Shown: in pieces, positions 39,492 to 51,408 of the stretch | Layout: each line of letters begins with the position of its first letter | Position numbering within the stretch: position 1 is the stretch's first letter | From: Streptomyces sp. P9-A2 | GTDB lineage: Bacteria; Actinomycetota; Actinomycetes; Streptomycetales; Streptomycetaceae | DNA length: 64,000 nt | Direction: 5' to 3' | NCBI RefSeq assembly: GCF_036634175.1 | Contig: NZ_JAZIFX010000001.1 | Coordinates: forward strand, 3,534,001-3,598,000 | The notes under the pieces: model-generated | What the model was told of the DNA's origin: nothing | What the model saw: the letters and a program-made list of their open reading frames with translations, nothing else | Databases searched by the model: none | Program-made: the position numbers and the translations under genes

Positions 39492-42455
39492 TCAGTCCAG
39501 GGCCTCCGCCAGTACCTCCGCCAGGTGCCTGCCCCGCACTCCCGCCAGTTGTTCCAGCTGCGTCCGGCAGGAGAAGCCGTCGGCCAGGACGACCGCCCCG
39601 TCCGGCGCCTGCCTCACCGCCGGCAGGAGCTGGTCCTCCGCGCAGGCCGTGGACACCTCGTAATGGCCCTCCTCGAAGCCGAAGTTGCCCGCGAGTCCGC
39701 AGCAGCCGCCGCTCAGTTCGCCGGTGAGGCCCGCCGCCGTGCGCAGACGGTGATCGGCCGCGTCGCCGAGGACCGCGTGCTGGTGGCAGTGGGTCTGTCC
39801 GGTGACCGGGCGGTCCAGTGCGGGCGGGGCCCAGTGCGGCGCGTACTGCTCCAGGGTCTCCGCGAAGGTGCGAACCCTCGCGGCGAGTTGCGCCGCGCGG
39901 GGGTCGTCGTGCAGCAGTTCCGGCGCGTCCGTGCGCAGGGCCGCCGCGCAGCTCGGTTCGAGGACGACGACCGGGGCGTCGGTGGCCAGGACCGGTTCCA
40001 TCAGGTCGAGGGTGCGGCGCAGCACCGCGCGGGCGTGGTCGAGCTGGCCCGTGGAGATGTAGGTGAGGCCGCAGCAGACCCGGCTCCGACGGGCCGTCAG
40101 CAGCCGTGCCGCCGAACGTGAGCGGCCGTCCCCCACCGGGCGCCCGTCCAGTCGCAGCGTCGGCGGCAGGACCACCCGCAGGCCCGCCGCCTCCAGAACC
40201 CGTACGGCGGCCTGTCCCACGGAGGGCGAGAGGTGTTCGGTGAAGGTGTCCGGCCACAGAACCACCAGGTCACCGACCCCGGCTCCGCCCCCGGAGCCGG
40301 GACCGGGGTCGGGACCGGGACCGGGGTCGGGACCGGGACCGGGGTCGGAGCCGGTCCCGTCGCCGCTTCCGGCACCGGCGGGCACGGCGGCGCTCCGCCC
40401 CCGCCACCACCGCGTGAACGTCTCCCCCGCCACCCGCGGGATCTCCCGCTCCTCCGCGATCCCGCCCAGCCGTTTCGCCACCCGGGCGAGCGGGCGCACC
40501 GAGGCCAGGCCGTTGACCAGCCCCGCCGACCTCGTCCGTGCCACCCAGCCCAGCCACACCGGCAGCCGGCCCATCGCGTAGTGGGCGGCGGGACGGCGGC
40601 GGCCGGCGTAGTGGTGGTGGAGGAACTCCGCCTTGTAGGTGGCCATGTCGACCCCGACCGGGCAGTCCGAGCGGCAGCCCTTGCAGGACAGGCACAGGTC
40701 CAGGGCGTCCCGTACCTCCGTGGAGCGCCAGCCGTCGGTCACCAGCTCGCCGGCGAGCATCTCGTGCAGCAGGCGGGCGCGGCCGCGCGTGGAGTGCTCC
40801 TCCTCGCCCGTCGCCCGGAAGGAGGGGCACATCACCGCCGGCCCCGGCACCGACGTCGTACGGCACTTGGCGACGCCCACGCAGCGGCGGACGGCCGCCG
40901 AGAAGTCGCCGCCGTCGGACGGGTAGCCGAAGACGACGTCCACCGGTTCGCGCGGCAGGACGGAGAAGCGGAGGTTCGCGTCCAGGGGCGCGGGGCGCAC
41001 CAGCATCCCCGGGTTGAGCAGGTCGTCCGGGTCCCAGACGCCCTTCACGCGCTCGAAGAGGGCCACCATGTCCGGGCCGTACATGCGCGGCAGCAGTTCG
41101 GCGCGCGCCTGTCCGTCGCCGTGTTCGCCGGAGAGCGAGCCGCCGTGCGCGACGACCAGGTCGGCCAGTTCTTCGGAGAAGCGGCGGAAGCGGGCGATGC
41201 CCGGCCCGGTCAGCAGGTCGAAGTCGATCCGGACGTGGATGCAGCCGTCGCCGAAGTGCCCGTACGGGGCGCCGCGCAGTCCGTGTTCGGCCAGCAGGTT
41301 CCGGAAGTCCCGCAGGTACGCGCCGAGCCGGGCGGGCGGTACCGCGCAGTCCTCCCAGCCGGGCCAGGCCTCGGTCCCGTCCGGCATCCGGGTCGCCGTG
41401 CCGGACGCGTCCTCCCGGATCCGCCACAGCGTCCGCTGCCGGGCGGGGTCGGTGACCACCAGGGCGTCCAGGACGTCCGCCGCGCGGACGATCGTCTCCG
41501 CACGCGCGCGTGCCTCCCCCTCCGTGTCCCCGCCGGTCTCCACGAACAGCCAGGCCCCTCCGCGCGGGAGATCCGCCGCGGACGGCACCAGGTCGGCCGC
41601 CATGCCCTCCACGGTCAGCGGCCCGTGCTCCAGCAGTCCGGCCGCCGCCTCGGCGGCCCCGGCCTCGTCGGCGTACGCCAGCACGGCGAGCGCACACGCG
41701 CGGGGCGCCCGTACGAGGTCCACGACCGCCTCCGTCAGCACGCCCAGGGTGCCTTCCGAGCCGCAGAAGGAGCGGGCGACGTCGGCGCCCTTCTCGGGCA
41801 GCAGGGCGTCCAGGGCGTATCCGGAGATACGGCGGGGCAGTTCGGGGAAGCCGGTGCGCAGGCGGGCGAGTTCGCCCTCGGCCAGTTCCCGCAGTCCCGC
41901 CGGGGCCCCGGCCCACGCCTGTCCCAGCGGCAGCCGCTCACCGCGCGGGGTGAGCACCGACAGGTGCCGCACGCTGTCCGCCGTCGTGCCCCAGGCGACG
42001 GAGTGGGAGCCGCAGGAGTTGTTGCCGATCATGCCGCCGAGGGTGCAGCGGCCGTGGGTGGAGGGGTCGGGGCCGAAGCGCAGCCCGTGCGGGGCGGCGG
42101 CCTCCTGGAGCCGGTCGAGGACGAGACCGGGCTGCACGACGGCCGTGCGGGCCTCGGGATCGAGGGAGAGCAGGCGGTTCATGTGCCGGGTGAAGTCGAG
42201 CACCACACCGGTTCCGGTGGCCTGTCCCGCGATCGACGTGCCGCCGCCGCGCGGCACCACGGGGACGCCGTACGTCCGGCAGACCGACAGCGCCGCCGCC
42301 ACGTCGTCGGCGTCCCGGGGAGCCACCACGCCGAGCGGTACCCGGCGGTAGTTGGAGGCGTCCATGGTCGTCAGCGCCCGCGCGGTGGTGCCGAAATCCA
42401 CCTCGCCGCGCACGGCCGCCCGCAGCCCTGCCCGCAGTTCCCGCAGATCCGTCAT
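39492..42455 (-). CDS. FAD-linked oxidase with 4Fe-4S and CCG domains (D-lactate/glycolate dehydrogenase type)
   Basis: A 987-residue multidomain flavoprotein. A PCMH/VAO-type FAD domain (about 35-215) contains VVPRGGGTSIAGQATGTGVV and GRCTLGGMIGNNSCGSHSVA. The FAD-oxidase C-domain (about 220-470) holds GHFGDGCIHVRIDF and GGSLSGEHGDGQAR. A ferredoxin-like domain (about 510-610) contains CVGVAKC...MCPSFRAT and CLSCKGCRSDCPVGVD. Two CCG (heterodisulphide reductase-like) motifs follow (SRVCCGLTY, GGCCGLAGNFGFEEGHY). It likely oxidises D-lactate or another 2-hydroxyacid and passes electrons to the membrane quinone pool. A Gly/Pro/Asp linker (about 690-720) is encoded by tandem DNA repeats. ATG start; no clear ribosome-binding site. 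Confidence 0.9.
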   Translation of the reverse strand: MTDLRELRAGLRAAVRGEVDFGTTARALTTMDASNYRRVPLGVVAPRDADDVAAALSVCRTYGVPVVPRGGGTSIAGQATGTGVVLDFTRHMNRLLSLDPEARTAVVQPGLVLDRLQEAAAPHGLRFGPDPSTHGRCTLGGMIGNNSCGSHSVAWGTTADSVRHLSVLTPRGERLPLGQAWAGAPAGLRELAEGELARLRTGFPELPRRISGYALDALLPEKGADVARSFCGSEGTLGVLTEAVVDLVRAPRACALAVLAYADEAGAAEAAAGLLEHGPLTVEGMAADLVPSAADLPRGGAWLFVETGGDTEGEARARAETIVRAADVLDALVVTDPARQRTLWRIREDASGTATRMPDGTEAWPGWEDCAVPPARLGAYLRDFRNLLAEHGLRGAPYGHFGDGCIHVRIDFDLLTGPGIARFRRFSEELADLVVAHGGSLSGEHGDGQARAELLPRMYGPDMVALFERVKGVWDPDDLLNPGMLVRPAPLDANLRFSVLPREPVDVVFGYPSDGGDFSAAVRRCVGVAKCRTTSVPGPAVMCPSFRATGEEEHSTRGRARLLHEMLAGELVTDGWRSTEVRDALDLCLSCKGCRSDCPVGVDMATYKAEFLHHHYAGRRRPAAHYAMGRLPVWLGWVARTRSAGLVNGLASVRPLARVAKRLGGIAEEREIPRVAGETFTRWWRGRSAAVPAGAGSGDGTGSDPGPGPDPGPGPDPGPGSGGGAGVGDLVVLWPDTFTEHLSPSVGQAAVRVLEAAGLRVVLPPTLRLDGRPVGDGRSRSAARLLTARRSRVCCGLTYISTGQLDHARAVLRRTLDLMEPVLATDAPVVVLEPSCAAALRTDAPELLHDDPRAAQLAARVRTFAETLEQYAPHWAPPALDRPVTGQTHCHQHAVLGDAADHRLRTAAGLTGELSGGCCGLAGNFGFEEGHYEVSTACAEDQLLPAVRQAPDGAVVLADGFSCRTQLEQLAGVRGRHLAEVLAEALD
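40284..40362. repeat. Tandem repeat in the oxidase gene encoding a GPGPDP linker
   Basis: Copies of GGGACCGGGGTCGGGACC, six to twelve bases out of phase with one another, encode an alternating Gly/Pro/Asp linker between the FeS and CCG domains. Units are multiples of three. Confidence 0.7.
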
Positions 42456-42498
42456 GTTCTCAGGATGCCTCGGGGACCGGCGGGGCGCCGCCGGCCGT

Positions 42499-42608
42499 GC
42501 CCGCCCCGTGCCCGGCCGCGCCCGCCCCGTGCCCGGCCGCGTCCCCGCGCGGCACCCGTCCCCGCGCGGCACCCGTCCCCGCGCGGCACCCGTCCCCGCG
42601 CGGCACCC
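42499..42608. repeat. Two adjacent minisatellites upstream of the conservon
   Basis: A 21-bp unit (GCCCGCCCCGTGCCCGGCCG-C) is present twice exactly (42499-42540) and is followed at once by four perfect copies of the 17-bp unit GTCCCCGCGCGGCACCC (42541-42608). The array lies between the divergent oxidase and cvnA genes, about 60 bp upstream of the cvn promoter. Confidence 0.85.
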
Positions 42609-42642
42609 GCTTGGCTCCCTCCCGAAAACCGGAACCGGATTC

Positions 42643-42673
42643 TTCCCAAGCCGATCACAAACTCTCATATAGT
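42643..42673 (+). promoter_or_regulatory. Probable conservon promoter
   Basis: A TATAGT at 42668-42673 is a good -10; TTCCCA or TCCCAA 18-19 nt upstream is a weak -35. Transcription near 42680 would give a leader of about 135 nt before cvnA. The region is the most AT-rich in this gap. Confidence 0.5.
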
Positions 42674-42816
42674 GAGCGCGAGTTGAGCGCAGTTGTCGGA
42701 CCTCGCTCCAAAAGCGACCCCGGAACCGGGTCCGGCGACCCCATCGAACCGCCCGAGCGCCGCATGGACGACGGCACCGGGCGGACCCGACCGAGGACCG
42801 ACCGAGGACCTGATTG

Positions 42817-45192
42817 ATGACCTCCCCCCTGCTCCCCGGCGAACGCCCCACCCCCCGCAGCCTGTTGCCCGTTCCCCTGATCACCCTGGTGCTCTCCGCG
42901 GTCGGGGTCGTCACCGCGGTGCTGCTGGGACCGGAACCCGCACGCGGCGCCGTCGGGACGACCGGGACGGTGGCGGCCCTGCTGCTGTGTGCGGCCGTCA
43001 CCTGGGCCACCCACTCCGTCCTGTCCGCGCGGGCGCTCCGCAGGCGGCTGGAGACGGCCAACCTGGACGTCGACCGGCTGATCCAGGAACGCACCCGGCA
43101 GGCGGAGGAGGCCCGCCGCCAGCACGAGCGGCTGACCGGCGAACTCACCCGGGAACGGGCCCGCCTGTCGGCCGAGCTGGACCAGGAGCGGGCCCGCCTC
43201 GCCCAGTCCCTGGCGGCGGAACGCGATCGCCTCAACGAACAACACGCCATCACCACCGAACGGTTGGCGCAGGAACACACCGCCGAACGGGCCCGGCTCA
43301 TCGACGACCACACCGCCGAACGGGCCCGGCTCACCGAGCAGCACGCCGCCGAGATCGCCCGCCTCACGGACGACCACACGGCCTCGCTCGCCCGGATCGC
43401 CGACGAGCACGCCTCCGCACTCTCCCGGATCGCCGACGAGCACGCCGGGGAACTGCGCCGACGCGACGAGGAACACGCCTCCCGCACCAGCACGTTGGAC
43501 CAGGAGCACACCGCCGAGCGCGACCGGCTCGGCCAGGTGCGCGACCGGCTGAGCGAGGAACGGGACCGGCTGTCCCGGGACCGGGACCGGCACATCGACG
43601 AGAACGCCCGGCTGGCCGTCCGGCTGCGCGAGTCCAACAGCTCCCGCGCGGCGGCGCTTTCCGCGACCGCCAACGTCGCCGGCCGTATGCAGGCCCTGTC
43701 CACCGGCATGCTCGCGGACCTGCGCGCGATGGAGGAGAAGCATCACGACGAGGAGGTCCTCGCGGATCTCCTCCACCTCGACCACCGCACCGCGCAGGCG
43801 GGCAGGCTCGCCGACTCCGTCGCCATCCTCACCGGCGCCCGTTCGGGCCGTCGTTGGGCCAGGCCGATCGGCATGGAGTCGATCCTGCGCGGCGCCATGG
43901 GCCGGATCAGCGGCTACCAGCGCATCCGCGTCCACTCCGCGAGCGACATCGCCGTCGCCGGGCACGCCGCCGAGGGCGTGATGCACGCGGTCGCCGAACT
44001 CCTCGACAACGCGGCCAACTTCTCGCCGCCGACCGCCGAGGTGCACGTCTACGTCGAGGAGGTGCCGGCCGGGGTCATCGTGTCCGTCGAGGACAGCGGG
44101 CTCGTCATGGGTGAGGCCCAGCTGCGGCGCGCCGAGCGGGCGGTCTCCGGTGAGGCCACCGAGCTCGGCGGCCTCACCGGTACCCGGCTCGGACTCGCCG
44201 TGGTGGGCCGGCTGGCCCGGCGGTACGGCCTCACGGTCTCCTACCGGCCCTCGGCCCGCGGCGGCACGGGCGTCCTCATACTCGTCCCGCAGGACATCCT
44301 CGTACCGCCGGACGCTTCCAGGACGCCGTCCGCCGTCGCCGCCGCCCCGTCCTCCCGCTCCTCGTCCGTCCCGGCCGCACCGGCGGCTCCCACCACGACA
44401 CCGGCGCGGTCCGCGCCGTCCGCGCCGTCCGCTTCGGCCGGACCGTCCGGAGAGACCGTGCCGGGCGGGAAGACAGCCGGAAAGACGACCGGGAAGACCC
44501 CGGCGACGGCGCCGGACGAACCGTCGGGATCGATGCTGCCCCGCCGTCGCGGCAACCGCCCGGCCGACAGCACAGCCGACAGCGCGGCCGAGAGCACTAG
44601 CGGCGGCACGGCCCCGGAGCCGAGCCGCGGCATCCCGTCCGGCGCGATCCCGGCACCACGGAACCCGGCCCCGCGCACCACCTCCGGCACGACGCCCACG
44701 GTGAGGACCACGGACCACTCGTACGCGGCGTCCCGCGCCGGAGCCGACGGCCTCGACCCCGACCCGGTGCCCGCGCACGATTCCGCCGGCCGGGGCACGG
44801 AAACGCCCCCGCTGAACCTCCCCCGCCGCCGTCGCGGCCGGACCCTGGCCGAGGCCGAGCGCACCCGCGACACCAGCCGTGCCGACGCCCCGCCCATGGC
44901 CCCGCCCACCGCCGAGGAGACGAAGGCCCGCGCGGCCCGCTTCAGCAGCTTCCGCCAGGCCGTACGCGCCACCGCCGCGGAACCGGCCCCGGACCTCGCG
45001 ACAGACCCCGTGACAGACCCCGCGACAGACGCGACTGCAGACCCCACGACAGACAACACGGCCGCAGGCCCGACCGCAGACGCGGCCGCAGGCCCCGGAG
45101 ATACCGCGGGCACCCCGAACGGGGACGCCGAAGCGATCACCTCCACCCCCACCCCCACTCCCGCAACACCGGAAGGCGACACCACCTCATGA
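42817..45192 (+). CDS. cvnA: Conservon sensor-kinase-like protein CvnA
   Basis: A 791-residue membrane protein. Two N-terminal transmembrane helices (about 14-36 and 47-68) are followed by a very long charged coiled coil (about 75-290) built of roughly 10-11-residue near-repeats such as HTAERARL and RIADEHA. Then comes a dimerisation/ATPase region: N-box HAVAELLDNAANFSPP (about 390), DSGLVM G1-like motif (about 430) and GLAVVGRLARRYGL (about 468). The C-terminal 310 residues are disordered, rich in Ser/Thr/Pro. The phospho-acceptor His of classical kinases is not evident, as is usual in CvnA. It probably anchors the CvnB-D complex at the membrane. ATG start with GAGGA upstream; overlaps cvnB by ATGA. 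Confidence 0.92.
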   Translation: MTSPLLPGERPTPRSLLPVPLITLVLSAVGVVTAVLLGPEPARGAVGTTGTVAALLLCAAVTWATHSVLSARALRRRLETANLDVDRLIQERTRQAEEARRQHERLTGELTRERARLSAELDQERARLAQSLAAERDRLNEQHAITTERLAQEHTAERARLIDDHTAERARLTEQHAAEIARLTDDHTASLARIADEHASALSRIADEHAGELRRRDEEHASRTSTLDQEHTAERDRLGQVRDRLSEERDRLSRDRDRHIDENARLAVRLRESNSSRAAALSATANVAGRMQALSTGMLADLRAMEEKHHDEEVLADLLHLDHRTAQAGRLADSVAILTGARSGRRWARPIGMESILRGAMGRISGYQRIRVHSASDIAVAGHAAEGVMHAVAELLDNAANFSPPTAEVHVYVEEVPAGVIVSVEDSGLVMGEAQLRRAERAVSGEATELGGLTGTRLGLAVVGRLARRYGLTVSYRPSARGGTGVLILVPQDILVPPDASRTPSAVAAAPSSRSSSVPAAPAAPTTTPARSAPSAPSASAGPSGETVPGGKTAGKTTGKTPATAPDEPSGSMLPRRRGNRPADSTADSAAESTSGGTAPEPSRGIPSGAIPAPRNPAPRTTSGTTPTVRTTDHSYAASRAGADGLDPDPVPAHDSAGRGTETPPLNLPRRRRGRTLAEAERTRDTSRADAPPMAPPTAEETKARAARFSSFRQAVRATAAEPAPDLATDPVTDPATDATADPTTDNTAAGPTADAAAGPGDTAGTPNGDAEAITSTPTPTPATPEGDTTS

Positions 45193-45596
45193 CCGGCACG
45201 ACGACCGCCGACGAGAAGCTCACCTGGCTGATAGAGGGCCTGCTGGAGCGCACCCCGGGCGCGCGGCACGCGCTCGTGCTGTCCAGGGACGGCCTGAAAC
45301 TGTGCCGCACCCCCGAACTCTCCGCCGACCAGGCCGACCAGCTCGCCGCGATCGCCGCGGGCATCCAGTCGCTGTCGCACGGCGCGTCCGTGGAGTTCGG
45401 CGACGGCAGCGGAGGCGTCCGCTCGGCGATGACCGAGTTCTACGGGGGCGTGCTGTTCATCGTGGAGGCCGGCCAGGGCGCGCACCTGGCCGTGGTCACC
45501 AGTGAGGACGCCGACGCCGGGCTCATCGGGCACAACATGAGCGAGCTCGTGGAGCAGCTCGGGGAGCACCTGACCGCTCCGCCGCGCTCCGCATGA
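45189..45596 (+). CDS. cvnB: Conservon roadblock/LC7-domain protein CvnB
   Basis: A 135-residue roadblock/LC7-fold protein (about 8-115: KLTWLIEGLLERTPGARHAL, SRDGLKLCRTPELSADQADQ, MTEFYGGVLFIVEAGQGAHL). Roadblock proteins act as GTPase-activating or GTPase-binding partners; in Myxococcus MglB is the GAP of MglA. CvnB is the likely partner of the CvnD GTPase two genes downstream. It overlaps both cvnA and cvnC by ATGA, so the four Cvn proteins are made stoichiometrically. No membrane segment. Confidence 0.93.
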   Translation: MTGTTTADEKLTWLIEGLLERTPGARHALVLSRDGLKLCRTPELSADQADQLAAIAAGIQSLSHGASVEFGDGSGGVRSAMTEFYGGVLFIVEAGQGAHLAVVTSEDADAGLIGHNMSELVEQLGEHLTAPPRSA

Positions 45597-45940
45597 GCAG
45601 GCCGGGCAGGGACGACTCCCCGGACCGCCTCTACACCCTCACCGGCGGGCGCAGCCGGTCCGGGCCCGACAACCCCTTCGACCTGGTCACGCTGGTCGTC
45701 GCCGAGTGCGATCCGGTGCCCGGCATGCAGTCCGAGCACGCCGCGATCCTGCGGCTGACCGAACGACCCACGGCGGTCGTGGAGATCGCGGCCGAGCTGA
45801 GACTGCCGGTGAGCATCACCCGCATCCTGCTCGCCGACCTCCAGGCGTCGGGCCGCGTCAGCGCCCGGCACCCGCGCAAGACCGCCGTACCCGACCCCGA
45901 CATCCTGGAGCAGGTGCTCGTTGGACTCCGCAACCTCTGA
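45593..45940 (+). CDS. cvnC: Conservon DUF742 protein CvnC
   Basis: A 115-residue DUF742 protein. The typical N-terminus DRLYTLTGGRSRSG is present, and the C-terminal half looks like a winged helix (EHAAILRLTERPTAVVEIAA, LPVSITRILLADLQASGRVS). In other conservons CvnC is thought to link the sensor and the GTPase; DNA binding is possible but not shown. ATGA overlap with cvnB; the cvnD start codon lies inside its 3' end. Confidence 0.92.
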   Translation: MSRPGRDDSPDRLYTLTGGRSRSGPDNPFDLVTLVVAECDPVPGMQSEHAAILRLTERPTAVVEIAAELRLPVSITRILLADLQASGRVSARHPRKTAVPDPDILEQVLVGLRNL

Positions 45941-46538
45941 CACGCGTACACCACTGGGCGCGTCGGCCGACAACGGCCTCAAGATCGTGGTCGTGGGCGG
46001 CTTCGGCGCCGGCAAGACGACAATGGTCCGCTCGGTGAGCGAGATACGTCCCCTCAACACCGAGGAGACGATGACCCAGGCCGGCGAGGCCGTCGACGAC
46101 CTCAGCGGGGTGCACGGCAAGACCTCGACGACCGTGGCCTTCGACTTCGGCCGCATCACCCTGGACAGCCACAACGTGCTGTACCTGTTCGGGGCGCCCG
46201 GCCAGGAACGCTTCTGGTTCCTGTGGGACCGGCTGTTCTCCGGCACCCTGGGCGCGGTCGTCCTGGTCGACACCCGGCGCATCGACGACTCCTGGTACGC
46301 CATCGACCGGCTGGAGAAGCACGGCACGCCGTTCATCGTGGCCTGCAACGACTTCGGCGGCCCCACCTTCGCGCCGGAACAGGTCCGTGAGGCCCTCGAC
46401 CTCGATCCGCACGTCCCGCTGGTCACCTGTGACGCGCGTTCCCGGGAGTCCAGCAAGCTGGTGCTGATCACACTGGTGGAGCACATCCAGACCCTCTACG
46501 CCGACCCGGCCCGAGCCCCCCGTCAGGAGCTGGTGTGA
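45921..46538 (+). CDS. cvnD: Conservon Ras-like GTPase CvnD
   Basis: A 205-residue small GTPase of the MglA/CvnD type. Motifs: P-loop VVGGFGAGKTTMVRSVSEI (about 23-41), switch I T region (GKTSTTVAFDFGR), and LFGAPGQERFWFLWDRL as the switch II (about 85-101). The NKxD motif is replaced by CNDFGG, as usual in this family. Its nucleotide state is expected to be set by CvnB and read by the associated P450s or other effectors. The start is TTG, 20 nt inside cvnC; the short GTGA overlap with the P450 gene follows. Confidence 0.92.
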   Translation: MDSATSDTRTPLGASADNGLKIVVVGGFGAGKTTMVRSVSEIRPLNTEETMTQAGEAVDDLSGVHGKTSTTVAFDFGRITLDSHNVLYLFGAPGQERFWFLWDRLFSGTLGAVVLVDTRRIDDSWYAIDRLEKHGTPFIVACNDFGGPTFAPEQVREALDLDPHVPLVTCDARSRESSKLVLITLVEHIQTLYADPARAPRQELV

Positions 46539-47766
46539 GCCCCGCTTCCGCTCCCCACCCCGTCCACTTCAGCGGGCCCCTGCTCCAGGACGACCCGGCA
46601 GGGGTGTACCGGGAGCTGCGGCGCGACCACGGCAGCGTGGTCCCGGTGATCCTGGACGGCGACGTACCGGCCTGGCTGGTGCTCGGCTACCGCGAGCTGC
46701 ACCAGGTCACCGGAGACCCGGTGCTGTTCAGCCGCGATTCCGACCTGTGGAACCAGTGGGAGAACATCCCCGACGACTGGCCGCTGCTGCCGATGATCGG
46801 CCGTAAACAGCCGTCGATCCTCTACACCGTCGGCGAGCGGCACCGCGAGCGGGCCGGGATGCTGGTCAACGCGCTGGAAGCGGTGGACCCGTTCGAACTG
46901 CGCGGCTACGCCGAGAAGTTCGCCGACGAGCTGATCGACGGCATCTCCCCCCAGGGCGCGGCCGACATCGTCAACGAGTTCGCCACGCTGCTGCCCGTAC
47001 GCGTACTGGCCCGGCTCTACGGCTTCTCCGACGAGCAGGGGCCGGCGCTCGTCACCGCCCTCAACGACATGATCGACGGGCGGGAGCGGGCGCTGGCCGG
47101 CCAGAACCACCTGTTCACGTCGATGACCGAACTGGTCACCGCGCGCAGGAAGGAGCCCGCCGACGACGTGGCGTCGCGGATGCTCGCCGACACCTCCGGG
47201 TTCACCGACGAGGAGATCGTCCAGGACCTGATGGTGATGATGGCGGCCGGACACCAGCCGACCGCCGACTGGATCGGCAACTCCCTGCACCTGATGCTGA
47301 CGGACCAGCGGTTCGCCGCCTCCCTGTTCGGCGGCCGCAACAGCGTCGCCGAGGCGATGAACGAGGTGCTGTGGGAGGACACTCCCACCCAGAACGTGGC
47401 CGGCCGCTGGGCCTCCCGCGACACCCAGCTGGGCGGGCGCCGCGTCCGCGCCGGCGACATGCTGCTCCTCGGCCTCCAGGGCGCCAACTCCGATCCGCAG
47501 GTACGGACCGACAGCTCGGCCCTGACCGGCGGCAACAGCGCGCACTTCTCCTTCGGCCACGGGGAGCACCGCTGCCCGTTCCCGGCCCAGGAGATCGCCG
47601 AGGTGATCGCACGGACCGGCATCGAGGTCGTCCTGGACCGCCTGCCGGACATCGACCTGGCGGTGCCGGCCCCGTCCCTGTCCCGCCGCCCGTCACCGTG
47701 GCTGCGCGGCATGTCCGCACTCCCGGTCACCTTCACACCCACTCCCGCCCTTGGAGGCTCCCTCAC

Positions 47767-47770
<4 letters not shown>
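46535..47770 (+). CDS. Cytochrome P450, CYP157-like, lacking the ExxR arginine
   Basis: A 411-residue P450 fused by GTGA overlap to cvnD, as in conservons that carry P450 genes. The heme-binding segment is FSFGHGEHRCPFPAQEI with the axial Cys at about residue 349. The K-helix motif expected as ExxR reads EVLW (about 280), so the Arg is Trp; the I-helix is MMAAGHQPTADWIG with Gln in place of the acidic residue. These are features reported for CYP157 proteins of Streptomyces conservons. Catalytic monooxygenation is doubtful; a sensory or partner role with the second P450 has been suggested in the literature for such pairs, but is not proven. Confidence 0.88.
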
Positions 47771-50288
<2,518 letters not shown>

Positions 50289-50307
50289 TCGCTCCCCCGT
50301 ACGACAA

Positions 50308-50347
50308 CGAAAGGGCGCCCGGCGGTGATCCGCCGGGCGCCCTTTCG
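50308..50347. terminator. 18-bp perfect hairpin after serC
   Basis: CGAAAGGGCGCCCGGCGG (50308-50325) pairs perfectly with 50330-50347 around TGAT, and ends in CCCTTTCG on the plus strand and the reverse on the minus strand. It ends both serC and the convergent DUF397 gene. Confidence 0.85.
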
Positions 50348-50359
50348 TGCGTGCGGTGC

Positions 50360-50545
50360 TTACGCGAACTGCCGCAGAAACGCGGCCCAGCTCTCACGGG
50401 AGACGGTGAGAAGGGGTCCGCCTTCACGCCGCTTGCTGTCTCGGACGGCTCGGCCGTGGTCGGCCGTGTCGGCGATCTCCACGCATTCGCCCTGTTGACT
50501 GGAGTACGACGACTTCCGGAAGAGGCCCACTATTTCGGTCACCAT
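50360..50545 (-). CDS. DUF397 protein
   Basis: A 61-residue DUF397 protein with the family core FRKSSYSSQQGECVEIADT (about 10-28) and VRDSKRREGGPLLTVSRESW (about 34-53). These small proteins are almost always encoded just after an XRE-DUF5753 regulator, as here (8-bp gap), and may act with it in a signalling or toxin-antitoxin-like pair. ATG with AGGAG upstream. Confidence 0.9.
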   Translation of the reverse strand: MVTEIVGLFRKSSYSSQQGECVEIADTADHGRAVRDSKRREGGPLLTVSRESWAAFLRQFA

Positions 50546-50553
50546 CGGCTCTC

Positions 50554-51408
50554 CTAGATGCTCTGCAGTACGTCTCGGATGAGCTTCGCGCTCGCGTCCG
50601 GTGCCAGTGCCGTCGATCGTAGGAGTCCGTACGAACCCGCGTAAACAGCCAGGTCGTCCGGAGACTCGATAACAGACGTACTCATCAGATCGTCCATGGT
50701 CACCGCCTCGATCGCCGACTCCGAATCGAAGCTGAACGCGGAGAAGGCCGAGGCGGCGGCCGCCAGTGTTCCAGCACTGAACGGCAGAACCTGCACGGTG
50801 ATGTTCTCGCGTTCCCCGGCTTCAAGGAGCGCCGACAACTGTTCTCGGTGAACGTCCGCACCCACCAGGGGGTACATGACGACCGCTTCCCAGATGACAG
50901 CGGTGTACCGGGCCCCGCCCTCCGCGATCTTCTCCTGCCGCCGCCTCCGCACCTCCACCAACCGGGCGGCCTGCTCAGGGTCAAGCCGGGTAGGACCGCC
51001 CGCGATGACCGCCTCCGCGTAGGCCGGGGTCTGCAACAGTCCCGGAACCAGCGCCGGTTGCCATTGCCGGATGTGAATCGCGTCGTCCTCCAGCGCGATG
51101 TGGTCGATGTAGTCCGAGCGGAGGTGCGCGGCGTGCTCCAGCCACCAGCCCCGGTTCTTGGAGTGCTTGGCCAAGTCCTCCAGTTTGGCGCGCACTTCCG
51201 CTTCCATGACGCCGTACGCGTCCAGCAGGAGCCGCACCTCGATGACGCGGGGCGTGGCATGCCCGCTCTCCATACGGCTGATCCTGGCCTGACTCGACGC
51301 AATGATCTCGGCGGCCTGCGGCTGATCCAGCTTCGCGGCCTGCCGGTACTGCCTGAGTGCCGTCCCCAGTCGCCTGCTGCGCACCGTCGGCCGTCCACCT
51401 GTGGGCAT
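50554..51408 (-). CDS. XRE-family regulator with DUF5753 domain
   Basis: A 284-residue protein with an N-terminal HTH (about 10-65: LGTALRQYRQAAKLDQPQAA, SSQARISRMESGHATPRVIE) and a DUF5753 domain (about 100-280: IRQWQPALVPGLLQTPAYAE, LVGADVHREQLSALLEAGER, VIESPDDLAVYAGSYGLLRS). In Streptomyces such proteins (BldB/WhiJ-like families) bind DNA near their own locus and respond to small partner proteins; WhiJ is the best-studied. ATG start with AGGGGAGGG upstream. An RsbW-like ATPase gene lies divergently, the usual neighbour in whiJ-type loci. Confidence 0.92.
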   Translation of the reverse strand: MPTGGRPTVRSRRLGTALRQYRQAAKLDQPQAAEIIASSQARISRMESGHATPRVIEVRLLLDAYGVMEAEVRAKLEDLAKHSKNRGWWLEHAAHLRSDYIDHIALEDDAIHIRQWQPALVPGLLQTPAYAEAVIAGGPTRLDPEQAARLVEVRRRRQEKIAEGGARYTAVIWEAVVMYPLVGADVHREQLSALLEAGERENITVQVLPFSAGTLAAAASAFSAFSFDSESAIEAVTMDDLMSTSVIESPDDLAVYAGSYGLLRSTALAPDASAKLIRDVLQSI

